Assembly: GCF_014635305.1 (NCBI RefSeq) | Contig: NZ_BMCS01000001.1 | Span: 1,302,001-1,366,000 of the forward strand | Direction: 5' to 3' | DNA: 64,000 nucleotides | DNA from: Williamsia phyllosphaerae | GTDB lineage: Bacteria; Actinomycetota; Actinomycetes; Mycobacteriales; Mycobacteriaceae | Shown here: positions 1 through 7,123 of the stretch, piece by piece | Position numbering within the stretch: the stretch's first letter is position 1 | Layout of the letters: each line of letters starts with the position of its first letter | Notes under the pieces: generated by a model | Told to the model about the DNA's origin: nothing | The model's input: only the letters and a program-made list of their open reading frames with translations | Databases searched by the model: none | Translations under genes and position numbers: made by a program

Positions 1-404
1 AAGATCTCGCCCACCTCGACGCGCGACGTCAGATGGTCCGACAGTTCCTTCTCGAGCGGGTGCAGACCGCTCAGGTAGACGATGCGGGACACGCCCGCGG
101 CCTTCGCGGCCTCGGCGAGGTTGGTGGCCGTGCGGCGCTCCTCGGCCATGAAGTCGTCGGAACCGCCCATGGAGTGCACGAGGTGATAGACGACGTCGGC
201 GCCCGCGAACGCGCGATCGAGGGACGCGCGATCGGAGAGGTCACCCTTGACCACGGTGTTCTCGTCGGCCCACGGCGCGTCGGCGAGTTTCGACGGCGTG
301 CGGACCAGGGCGCGCACGGTGTGGCCCCGATCGATGAGGCGCGGCGCGAGGCGGCCTCCGATGTATCCGGTGGCGCCGGTGACCACGCAGGTCGTCTTCG
401 TCAT
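1..404 (-). CDS. NAD(P)-binding (NmrA/SDR-like) protein, 3' part cut by window edge
   Basis: The 134 residues visible begin MTKTTCVVTGATGYIGGRLA, an N-terminal Rossmann fold with a TGATGYIG nucleotide-binding loop. VVYHLVHSMG and RIVYLSGLHP follow, as in atypical short-chain dehydrogenases of the NmrA/complex-I 39-kDa type. The ATG at 404 opens the Rossmann strand directly. The gene continues past base 1, so length and C-terminal substrate region are unknown. Many relatives carry a C-terminal SRPBCC-like DUF2867 domain, which cannot be checked here. A role as redox sensor or reductase is family inference. No partner is obvious, since the next gene is on the same strand but about 60 bases away. 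Confidence 0.8.
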   Translation of the reverse strand, partial: MTKTTCVVTGATGYIGGRLAPRLIDRGHTVRALVRTPSKLADAPWADENTVVKGDLSDRASLDRAFAGADVVYHLVHSMGGSDDFMAEERRTATNLAEAAKAAGVSRIVYLSGLHPLEKELSDHLTSRVEVGEI

Positions 405-463
405 CAATCACTCCGTTGCTGCTCTCGGCGCCGGGAACTGCCGGTGCCGGTATGTGATCAACC

Positions 464-1225
464 CTACGGAAGGGCGGCCACGGCGACGGTGCCGCCGTTG
501 TCCTCGTCGGTGATCGTGCGGGCGTCGAACCCACGCCGCACCATCGCCGCACACAAGGCGCCGGCCTGGCGGGTGGATGTCTCGATCAGCAGATGCCCGC
601 CCGGTCCGAGCCAGTCCGGTGCGCCGACCACGATCCGCCGGGCGATGTCGAGGCCGTCGGGACCGCCGTCGAGCGTGGTCCGCGGCTCGTACTGTCGGGC
701 CTCACGCGGCATCGTCGCGATGGCGTCGGTGGGGACGTAGGGCGCATTCGCCGCGATCACGCCGACTCGCCCGCGGAGGGTGTCGGGGAGGGCGTCGAAC
801 AGGTCGCCGGTGCACACCTGCGCATCGGACAGGTTGCGACGGGCGCAGTCCGTGGCGATCGGATCGATGTCGCAGGCGACGATCTGCGCGGTCGGTACCC
901 GACTGGCCACCGTCGCCGCGACCGCGCCTGCCCCGCAACACATCTCGATGAGCACGGCGTCGCCGCTCACGAGTCGGGCGGCCTGCGCCGCGAGCAGCTG
1001 CGTTCGGGAGCGGGGCACGAAGACGCCGTCGGCAACCTGTATTCGCAGGTCTCCGAACGCAACCCAGCCGACGATGTATTCCAGTGGACGGCCGGCGACG
1101 CGGTCGGACACCATCGCCGCCAACTCCGCAGGACCGTCCGCGGCATCGATCAGGAGTGCGGCCTCGTCCTCGGCGAAAACACATCCCGCCGATCGCAGGG
1201 AGGCGACGATGTCGTCAGGCGTCAC
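464..1225 (-). CDS. PrmC/HemK-related protein-glutamine N5-methyltransferase, actinobacterial paralogue
   Basis: A class I SAM-dependent methyltransferase of 253 aa. It has an N-terminal helical region with RPLEYIVGW, the PrmC-type substrate-domain signature, then a PRSRT segment, then the SAM site around IEMCCGAGAVA. The catalytic loop reads NAPY instead of the NPPY of true PrmC. This fits the actinobacterial PrmC-related family of unknown substrate better than the release-factor enzyme. The GTG start at 1225 overlaps the stop of the upstream small gene by 4 nt, so the two are probably translationally coupled. Methylation of a glutamine in a protein is inferred from the fold; the substrate is unknown. 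Confidence 0.82.
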   Translation of the reverse strand: MTPDDIVASLRSAGCVFAEDEAALLIDAADGPAELAAMVSDRVAGRPLEYIVGWVAFGDLRIQVADGVFVPRSRTQLLAAQAARLVSGDAVLIEMCCGAGAVAATVASRVPTAQIVACDIDPIATDCARRNLSDAQVCTGDLFDALPDTLRGRVGVIAANAPYVPTDAIATMPREARQYEPRTTLDGGPDGLDIARRIVVGAPDWLGPGGHLLIETSTRQAGALCAAMVRRGFDARTITDEDNGGTVAVAALP

Positions 1226-1368
1226 TGGCCGTCGGTGGTTCCCTTGCTCCCGCCGACCGCGTGGTCGCGCTTGTCGGTGCTCTTCTCGGAGGCCTCGTAG
1301 GCGGCTTCCTCGTCCGAGATCTCCTCGGTTTCGCCCACGGGCTTCTCGTTCTGGTGCGGAAAGGTCAT
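1222..1368 (-). CDS. small acidic hypothetical protein (48 aa)
   Basis: Translation from the ATG at 1368 gives MTFPHQNEKPVGETEEISDE and then an Ala/Glu/Lys/Asp-rich, probably disordered tail. A GAGGG ribosome site lies about 5 nt upstream, which favours this start over a longer frame reaching to 1431. The stop overlaps the GTG of the methyltransferase gene. I do not recognise a family. It has no membrane segment, no Cys and no signal peptide. The coupling is the main evidence that it is a real gene. Confidence 0.6.
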   Translation of the reverse strand: MTFPHQNEKPVGETEEISDEEAAYEASEKSTDKRDHAVGGSKGTTDGQ

Positions 1369-1486
1369 GGTGACCCTCGCTCTCGTCGGTGATGGTGTTC
1401 GCTGCTTCACCGTTGCACGGCAGACTCCCACCGTACGTCGGACGGCCAGATCTGTAGCAGTTCGTGTCGTCAGGCGAGCGGAACTG

Positions 1487-2050
1487 CTACGGATCGTCGG
1501 TGGCTGCCTCGTCCTGCGCCACCGCGAGGGTGGGCGCGAAACGTCGGAACCAGATCTCTCGGACCGCGATGGCGGCGAGGACGAAGAGAAAGGCCACCTC
1601 GGGGTCGAGTCGGACGCTCGACCGCGCGCCCGGCGTCGCGTACCAGAGGATGGCCAGGACGAGGAACGGGATCGCGATGGTGACGAGCTTCCGAGGTTGC
1701 CGACGCATCAGTATCGCCTCACCCAGGGCGGCGAAGACGAGGACCGCGGCGCAGGCGAACGAGATCTGCGAGAACGTGGGGAAGCTGGTCGACCGCTTCT
1801 CCAGGACACTGGCGGTGCCGATGCGGGTGTCGAAAACCGGCGTGCCGGCTGTCTGCGTGATTACCCCGGAATCCGAGGCGACGAACGACTCGGCACCGCT
1901 CGGCAGACGGATCAGTGAGGTGGCCGCGGCACTTCCGTCGTCGGCGACCAGCCAGGTGAGCCCACCCGCGAACAACGTCGCGACAATCAGCAACCAGAAG
2001 GCCGCGTGGCCGGTGACCCTGCAGATCCGAAACGCCCGATGGTCTGTCAC
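1487..2050 (-). CDS. membrane protein of unknown function, four predicted helices
   Basis: A 187-aa protein with hydrophobic stretches at about residues 16-35, 95-112, 121-138 and 150-165. An extracytoplasmic loop of about 55 residues (about 40-94) lies between the first two. The C-terminus is short and acidic. I recognise no catalytic motif. It stands alone between the small acidic gene and a small cytoplasmic gene on the same strand. The helix pattern and the codon use typical of the neighbourhood support a real gene; function is unknown. Confidence 0.7.
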   Translation of the reverse strand: MTDHRAFRICRVTGHAAFWLLIVATLFAGGLTWLVADDGSAAATSLIRLPSGAESFVASDSGVITQTAGTPVFDTRIGTASVLEKRSTSFPTFSQISFACAAVLVFAALGEAILMRRQPRKLVTIAIPFLVLAILWYATPGARSSVRLDPEVAFLFVLAAIAVREIWFRRFAPTLAVAQDEAATDDP

Positions 2051-2129
2051 CCCGAGAAGTATGCACGGCTCACGACTGTTGCGAATCGGTACTGATTTTC
2101 CCGCTGAGGGGACGTTGCGGCTGTTGCGG

Positions 2130-2387
2130 CTACGCCGGTGCGCGGAACTTGTCGACGACGGACCGGTGGTAGGACTCGAGCTCGTCGGGCCCGGTCAGGG
2201 GCCGCGAGGTGTCGGTGATCGTGTACCACTCGCCGGCGTCCTCGTAGCGGACGCGGGCGACGCCGAGGTTGTCATCGCCGCAGGCACACGCGATCTCGAC
2301 CGAACCGGTGATGACACCGACCTCGTCGGTCATCACCCCGCCCGGCGCGGCGGTCACGATCGTCGACAGTTCGGCCATCTCTAGCAT
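2130..2387 (-). CDS. small conserved-looking protein of unknown function (85 aa)
   Basis: The protein begins MLEMAELSTIVTAAPGGV and contains a CACGDDN segment and RVRYEDAGEWYTITDTS. This looks like a small beta-rich domain and not random frame. The ATG at 2387 overlaps the TAG of the upstream nuclease gene; the ATG at 2378 (MAELST) is an equally possible start. The CxC pair could bind metal, but there is no full motif. Probably co-transcribed with the nuclease gene. Function is not recognised. Confidence 0.6.
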   Translation of the reverse strand: MLEMAELSTIVTAAPGGVMTDEVGVITGSVEIACACGDDNLGVARVRYEDAGEWYTITDTSRPLTGPDELESYHRSVVDKFRAPA

Positions 2388-3028
2388 CCGTTCAGTAGTG
2401 AGGTGAGTGCTGACTTCTCACTCGACTGCAGCGAGAGACCCCACGCGTGCTTGGAGCCGATCCACATCCGAGCGTAGGTGCAGTGATACGAGCTGACCGG
2501 CGGCAGCCAGGTCGACGGATCCTGGTCGCCCTTGGAGCGGTTCGAGCTCGCCGACACGGCGATGAGCTGCGAGTTCGTCAGATCGTTGGCGAACGCCTGG
2601 CGGCGCGCGGTGGTCCACGACGCGGCGCCGGACCGCCAGGCCTCGGCGAGCGGGACGATGTGGTCGACGTCGACACCCGAGGAGGTGGCGACGGTGACAC
2701 CGTCATACGGCGAACGCCACGACCCCGCCGTCGGCTGACAATCGCTGCCCACGGTCACACCCGACCCGTCGCGTTTGAGCACGGTCTCGCGGGTGTCGCA
2801 GGTGCCCGACTGGGCGATCCAGTGCGGGAACTGCTCGCGTGAGTAGCCGCTCATCGAACCCTCGGTGGCGACCGGGAGCCCGGCCAGTTCCGACTTCGCG
2901 GTCGCGACCGACGGGATGGCCGGTGGTGTGGCACCGGCAACCGAGGTCGTCAAGCCGAGCCCGGCTGCGACGCAGCCGATCACGACGGACACGGTGGCCG
3001 CCGATCGAATGGTGAAGCGATGGAACAT
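2381..3028 (-). CDS. secreted HNH-family endonuclease (DUF1524/GmrSD-C-like)
   Basis: A 215-aa exported protein. Residues 1-33 form a signal peptide (RSAATVSVVIGCVAAGLGL... ending SVAGA). The mature part has a VDVDHIVPLAEAWRSGA motif, with the DHIVPL core of the His-Cys/HNH nuclease fold. It then has LTNSQLIAVSASSNRSKGDQ with the conserved Asn and the KGD-P-TW segment typical of secreted actinobacterial HNH proteins. Cysteines at both ends of the mature domain could form disulfides. Extracellular DNA or RNA cleavage for nutrition or defence is family inference. It heads a two-gene unit with the small gene at 2130-2387. Confidence 0.88.
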   Translation of the reverse strand: MFHRFTIRSAATVSVVIGCVAAGLGLTTSVAGATPPAIPSVATAKSELAGLPVATEGSMSGYSREQFPHWIAQSGTCDTRETVLKRDGSGVTVGSDCQPTAGSWRSPYDGVTVATSSGVDVDHIVPLAEAWRSGAASWTTARRQAFANDLTNSQLIAVSASSNRSKGDQDPSTWLPPVSSYHCTYARMWIGSKHAWGLSLQSSEKSALTSLLNGC

Positions 3029-3206
3029 GTCTGCGCCCTTGGTTCGACCCCCGTCGACCCCCTGTGATGGACGCTAGGGGGGACGGGTGGACGCGATGTG
3101 GACGCAGACCGAATGTTAGAAAAACTAATGAAAGTGGCTGTGGTTACGGTGGAGGAGTACTCCGGGTTCAGTAGCAAGCCCTCACGCAACTCCCTTAGGA
3201 GCACGG

Positions 3207-3644
3207 ATGCCTACTGTTTCACGCACCTTCACCGTCAACGCCACGCCCGACAAGGTCGTCGAGTACCTGTCCGACTTCTCGAACGCCACGGAGTGGGACC
3301 CGGGAACCGAGAAGTGTGTGCGCGTCGACGACGGTCCGGTCAAGGTCGGATCGAGCTGGCACAACGAGTCCAAGATCGCCGGCGTCAGCACTGAATTGAC
3401 CTACACGCTCAAGACCCTGACCGCTGACACCATCGTCCTGGTGGGTGAGAACAAGACCGCCACGTCCACCGAGACGATGGAGGTCAAGCCCGCAGGCGCG
3501 GGCACGGAGCTGACCTACACCAACGAGATCGAACTCCACGGCGCGGCCAAGATCGGCGCTCCGGCAATGAAATTGGTCTTCGAGAAGGTCGGTGTCGACA
3601 CCGAGAAGCAGCTCACCGAGGTGCTGAACGGACTGTCGGCGTGA
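3207..3644 (+). CDS. SRPBCC (polyketide cyclase/dehydrase-like) lipid-binding fold protein
   Basis: A 145-aa single-domain protein beginning MPTVSRTFTVNATPDKVVEY. The strand-helix pattern with SDFSNATEWDPGTEKC is the N-terminal signature of START/SRPBCC proteins, and a long C-terminal helix (MKLVFEKVGVDTEKQLTEVL) follows. The length matches the family. TTAGGAG lies just upstream of the ATG. Such proteins bind hydrophobic ligands in a cavity; the ligand is unknown. The GTGA overlap with the next micro-ORF indicates a two-gene unit. Confidence 0.85.
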   Translation: MPTVSRTFTVNATPDKVVEYLSDFSNATEWDPGTEKCVRVDDGPVKVGSSWHNESKIAGVSTELTYTLKTLTADTIVLVGENKTATSTETMEVKPAGAGTELTYTNEIELHGAAKIGAPAMKLVFEKVGVDTEKQLTEVLNGLSA

Positions 3645-3775
3645 TCGCCGGCGACGACACCTCGGCCGATCAGCCGGTCGTCCCGCTCACCGAGCATCTC
3701 GAGCGCGCTCGCGAGCGCCACGAGGAGACCGCCGAAGAGCCGGACACCTACGTGGCACCGGCTGACGAGGCCTGA
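3641..3775 (+). CDS. coupled micro-ORF, 44-aa acidic protein
   Basis: A GTG at 3641 overlaps the SRPBCC stop codon as GTGA. Translation gives a 44-aa, Glu/Asp/Arg-rich peptide with HLERARERHEETAEEPDTY, predicted helical and soluble. It ends at TGA 3773-3775, just before a hairpin terminator. The stop overlap, the position before a terminator and the uninterrupted acidic composition support translation. I know of no family. It could be a stabilising partner of the SRPBCC protein, but that is a guess. Confidence 0.5.
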   Translation: MIAGDDTSADQPVVPLTEHLERARERHEETAEEPDTYVAPADEA

Positions 3776-3797
3776 CCGCTCGCTGAACCGAACGCGA

Positions 3798-3842
3798 AAG
3801 ACCGGAAGACGACGGCCCACTGGGCCCTCGGCTTCCGGTCTT
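3798..3842. terminator. bidirectional hairpin terminator
   Basis: AAGACCGGAAG at 3798-3808 pairs perfectly with CTTCCGGTCTT at 3832-3842. A second small stem (GGCCCA/TGGGCC) lies inside the loop. It sits between the convergent micro-ORF (ending 3775) and the collagen-like gene (ending 3856), so it can serve both strands. Confidence 0.7.
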
Positions 3843-3855
3843 CGTCGTCTGCGGA

Positions 3856-4551
3856 CTACTTACCGGTGGCAGGCGCCGGGGGCGTCGGTGCTCCCTGGCC
3901 TGCGGCGGGGGGTGTCGGTGCTCCCTGGCCTGCGGCCGGCGGCGTGGGCGCTCCCTGTCCTGCGGCCGGCGGCTTCGGCGCGTCCTTGCCGTCCGGTCCG
4001 GCGCCGGGGCCACCCTTGCCGTCGGGGGCGGGCATGCACATCGGGCCGCCCTTCTCGCCCGGTCCACCGGGACCACCCTTGGCGTCCGGCGCACCCTTGC
4101 CGTCGGGCCCGGCGGGTCCACCCTGCGGACCACCGTTGGCATCCGGCGCCGCGGGTGCTCCCGACTCGCCCGGCGCAGCCGGTGCACCGGACTCACCCGG
4201 ACCACCCGAGGCGGGCAGTGCGCTGCTCGACGACGCATTGCTCACTTCCTCGTGCACCGGGTTGGCGAGGAAGACGGCCGACGCCACGACGGCACCGATG
4301 ATCGCCGCGCCCACACCCACAGCGGTCACCGGGACCCACGGCTTGCTGCCTGCCTGGTTACGCATCCGCGACCAGCGGGACTGCGTCGCGACGGGCTGAT
4401 CAGCGGGCTGCTCGGTCGGAGTCGGCGTGGTTGCCGAGTAGGCGGTCGGTCCCTGCATCGGGGCGGTCGACGGCGACTGGCCCTGGCCGACCGGCTCCAT
4501 CCGGCTGGTGGGGTTCTCGTCTGGATTGGTGGGGGAATTCTTGTCAGCCAC
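3856..4551 (-). CDS. one-pass membrane protein with collagen-like Gly-X-Y extracellular region
   Basis: 231 aa. A Pro/Thr/Gln-rich cytoplasmic N-terminus (about 1-70) leads to one transmembrane helix (about 75-97). The outer region has collagen-like triplets (GESGAPAAP, GPAGPDGKGAPDAKGGPGG and similar, about 118-188). It ends in three copies of a PTPPAAGQGA ten-residue repeat. A single MCMP motif supplies its two cysteines. It is divergent from the two-component operon and shares the intergenic region that holds the CTGAAG boxes, so it is a likely target of that regulator. A cell-surface or adhesive role is inferred from composition only. No enzymatic domain is visible. Confidence 0.75.
   Translation of the reverse strand: MADKNSPTNPDENPTSRMEPVGQGQSPSTAPMQGPTAYSATTPTPTEQPADQPVATQSRWSRMRNQAGSKPWVPVTAVGVGAAIIGAVVASAVFLANPVHEEVSNASSSSALPASGGPGESGAPAAPGESGAPAAPDANGGPQGGPAGPDGKGAPDAKGGPGGPGEKGGPMCMPAPDGKGGPGAGPDGKDAPKPPAAGQGAPTPPAAGQGAPTPPAAGQGAPTPPAPATGK
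3880..3972 (-). repeat. three tandem 30-bp coding repeats
   Basis: Three near-identical 30-base units encode PTPPAAGQGA at the C-terminus of the collagen-like protein. Identity at DNA level points to recent slippage or duplication. Copy number is therefore likely to vary between strains. Confidence 0.75.
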
Positions 4552-4608
4552 GTCGTGCTCCTTCGTGTGTTGGGTTGATCTCGACTTCCTCGACGGTGAC
4601 GGTGCAGG

Positions 4609-4663
4609 CTGAAGTCACCCTGAAGGTCCGGGCCCGGACAGCAACTCTTCAGCGCAGCTTCAG
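4609..4663. promoter_or_regulatory. paired direct repeats, probable OmpR-type regulator boxes
   Basis: CTGAAG-N5-CTGAAG (4609-4625) faces CTTCAG-N5-CTTCAG (4647-4663). Each pair has the 11-base period typical of tandem OmpR/PhoB dimer sites, and the two pairs are inverted relative to each other. A perfect 14-bp palindrome (GTCCGGGCCCGGAC, 4626-4639) lies between them. The region separates the collagen-like gene from the response regulator gene. Autoregulation and divergent control are the natural reading. Confidence 0.65.
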
Positions 4664-4684
4664 GCGTGTGACAACAATTGAGGT

Positions 4685-5383
4685 GTGGCCGACAAGAAGC
4701 AGGACTTCCGAACCGCACGACGGGTGGTGGTCGTCGAGGACTCCGACGCGATCCGCGAACCCGTGGTGGCCGCCTTCGCCGACGCCGGGTACGCCGCGCA
4801 CGGCGCCGTGTCGGGAGACGATCTCGAGCAGATCATCGACGGGCGCAGGCCCGACCTGTTCATCCTCGACGTGATGCTGCCGGGCGGACGCGACGGTTTC
4901 GACCTCATCGAGGTCATCCGCCAGCGGTGCGACGCCGGGATCATCATGGTGACCGCGCGCGACCACATCGACGACCGGCTGCGCGGGCTCACCGGCGGCG
5001 CCGACGACTACCTCGTGAAGCCCTTCCTGCTCGACGAACTCCTCGCCCGGGCGTCGGCGGTGCTGCGGCGGCGCGGCCGCGCCGAGACGGCGGTGTCGGT
5101 CGGGGACCTGCTCGTCGACTCCGACGCGGGCACCGTGACGCGCGGCGACTCCGTCCTCGACGTGACCGCCACCGAACTGCGCCTCGCCGAGTTCCTGGTC
5201 AACCAGCGCGGGCGGACCGTCACCAAACCACAGATCCTGCAGGCGGTCTGGGGATACGACGCCTACGACGTGAACCTCGTCGAGGTCCACGTCAGCGCGC
5301 TGCGTCGCAAGATGGAAGCCCATGGACCGCGCCTCATCCACACGGTGCGCGGCCTCGGATACGTGCTGCGGGTGGACCGGTGA
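4685..5383 (+). CDS. OmpR/PhoB-family response regulator
   Basis: 232 aa. The receiver domain (about 12-125) has VVVVEDSD (acidic pair), phosphoacceptor Asp62 in LFILDVMLPG, a TA switch in MVTARDH and the KPF lysine loop. A winged-helix DNA-binding domain follows (about 135-230), ending VSALRRKMEAHG and IHTVRGLGYVL. The GTG start at 4685 gives the normal family length. Its stop overlaps the kinase start as GTGA. It probably binds the CTGAAG/CTTCAG boxes just upstream, controlling itself and the collagen-like gene. The signal is unknown. Confidence 0.95.
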   Translation: MADKKQDFRTARRVVVVEDSDAIREPVVAAFADAGYAAHGAVSGDDLEQIIDGRRPDLFILDVMLPGGRDGFDLIEVIRQRCDAGIIMVTARDHIDDRLRGLTGGADDYLVKPFLLDELLARASAVLRRRGRAETAVSVGDLLVDSDAGTVTRGDSVLDVTATELRLAEFLVNQRGRTVTKPQILQAVWGYDAYDVNLVEVHVSALRRKMEAHGPRLIHTVRGLGYVLRVDR

Positions 5384-6966
5384 GGCCACTGCGGCCCCTG
5401 CGCAGAGGCGCGCGGCCGACGCCGCCCGGCGATCAGCCCACCACCGCCACCCCGTCGCTGCGCCGTCGTGTGCTCGTCGTCGTGGTCGCTCTGTTCGCGT
5501 TCCTGCTCGTCGTGGTCGGAGTCTCGGTCGACATCGCGCTCGGACACCAACTGCGCAGCGACCTGTCGTCCCGGTTGGCCGACCGCGCCGACCGGTCGAT
5601 GTCGCTGTCCGCCGAGGGGTACAGCCCGCAGGATCTGGTGACCGCGCTGCAGGGCGACGCGATCCGGGTGCGGCTGCAGACCAGCGACGGGACCGTCTAC
5701 GGCGGACCGCCGCAGCTCCCCGCCGACGCGGACGAGCCGGCGGCCACACCGATTCCGCCGGATGGTGCCCGCCCTGGGCCCGGGGCGAACCCGGATCCGT
5801 CCGGCCCGCCACAGGGCCCCGGCGCCGGACCCGGTCGCGGCGGACCACCCCGGCCGGCCACCGATTCGCTCGTGGTGTCCCGCCGACTGCCGGACGGTTC
5901 CGTGCTGACCCTGCTCGGTGACACCACCTCGATCACCCAGGTCCGTCACCAGCTGCGGTGGCTGATGGCCGGCGCGGGTGCGGCGACGCTGCTCGTCGCG
6001 GCGTTGGCGATGGTCGTCGCGGTTCGTCGAGCGTTGCGACCGCTCGATGCGATGGTCGCGGTGGCCCGCGGCATCACCTCCGGCGACCGCGGTCGACGGG
6101 TCCGTCCGCAGTCGCCCGACACCGAGCTCGGACGGGCCGCTGGATCGGTGGACGAGATGCTCGACGCCCTCGAGTCGGCCGAGGCCGCTCAGCGGGCGGC
6201 CGCCGACGTCGCGCGTCGCGCCGAGGCCGAGACGAAGCGATTCCTCGCCGACGCCGCCCACGAACTCCGGACCCCCATCGCGGGATTGTCGGCGGTGGCA
6301 GAGTCACTGAGTCGCGACGGCATCTCCCGGCCCGACCGGTTGCCGCGGTGGACCGAGCTGTTGCTGGGGGAATCGCGGCACGCCGCCCGGCTCGTCGACG
6401 ACCTCCTCGACCTCGCGCGTATCGACGCCGACCCCGCCCTGATCCGCGCCGACGTCGACCTCGTCGAGGTGGTCTCCCTCGCCGCCGACCGTTCGCGTCT
6501 GGTGACGCCCGGTACGCGGATCGAGCTGACCGGATCGCCGGCCGTGCCCGTGTCGGTCGACGCCGGCCGGATCGGTCAGGTGGTCGCGAACCTCATCGAC
6601 AACGCCGTGCGCGCCACGCCTCCCGGCGGGACCATCACCGCCGACGTGTCGGCCACCGACACCACGGCGACGGTGACCGTCACCGACACCGGCCCCGGCG
6701 TTCCCGACGAGCAACGCGAGCGCATCTTCGAGCGGCTGGTCCGACTGGAGGAATCCCGCGCCGGCGTCGGCGCCGGACTGGGGCTGCCCATCGCCCGCGC
6801 CCTGGCCCGGGCACACGGCGGCGACGTCGTCTGCGTCCCGCATGTCGGAGGTGCCCGATTCGTCCTGAGTCTTCCGCTGGGCGTCACGAATCCGTCACGA
6901 TCTCTGTCCGACCTCTCGGGTAGCGTCGATTCCACGCGCTCGACGACTGCCACCGGACGTTCGTGA
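5380..6966 (+). CDS. membrane sensor histidine kinase
   Basis: 528 aa from the GTG at 5380. It has transmembrane helix 1 (about 30-51), a periplasmic sensor of about 140 residues with a Pro/Gly-rich insert (GPGANPDPSGPPQGPGAGPG), helix 2 (about 194-215) and a HAMP region. The DHp domain has His294 in AHELRTP. The ATPase domain has N-box NLIDNAVRAT, DTGPGVP and GAGLGLPIA. It is the cognate partner of the overlapping upstream regulator gene. The Pro/Gly-rich sensor insert echoes the collagen-like composition of the divergent gene product, so the sensor may monitor the cell surface. That last point is inference. Confidence 0.95.
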   Translation: MRPLRPLRRGARPTPPGDQPTTATPSLRRRVLVVVVALFAFLLVVVGVSVDIALGHQLRSDLSSRLADRADRSMSLSAEGYSPQDLVTALQGDAIRVRLQTSDGTVYGGPPQLPADADEPAATPIPPDGARPGPGANPDPSGPPQGPGAGPGRGGPPRPATDSLVVSRRLPDGSVLTLLGDTTSITQVRHQLRWLMAGAGAATLLVAALAMVVAVRRALRPLDAMVAVARGITSGDRGRRVRPQSPDTELGRAAGSVDEMLDALESAEAAQRAAADVARRAEAETKRFLADAAHELRTPIAGLSAVAESLSRDGISRPDRLPRWTELLLGESRHAARLVDDLLDLARIDADPALIRADVDLVEVVSLAADRSRLVTPGTRIELTGSPAVPVSVDAGRIGQVVANLIDNAVRATPPGGTITADVSATDTTATVTVTDTGPGVPDEQRERIFERLVRLEESRAGVGAGLGLPIARALARAHGGDVVCVPHVGGARFVLSLPLGVTNPSRSLSDLSGSVDSTRSTTATGRS

Positions 6967-7123
6967 AGTCCCGGCGGTTCGACGAGAACTCCGTAACATC
7001 GGTGGAAGTGCCCGGAACATCCGCAGCGCCCTGATGTTGCCGACGACGACGTCCGAGACACCTGAAGCAGCCCAGGTGCCGGCCATCGCCTGATACCGCG
7101 ACCACGCCTGACACGGAGATTCG

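Noticed and set aside
3115..3128. TTAG-AAAAA-CTAA inverted repeat upstream of the SRPBCC gene
   Set aside because: The arms are only 4 bp, too short to claim an operator without conservation data.
4678..5379. Long frame joining the response regulator region to the kinase
   Set aside because: The upstream part is the out-of-frame shadow of the response regulator. The GTG at 5380 gives a normal kinase with a GTGA overlap.
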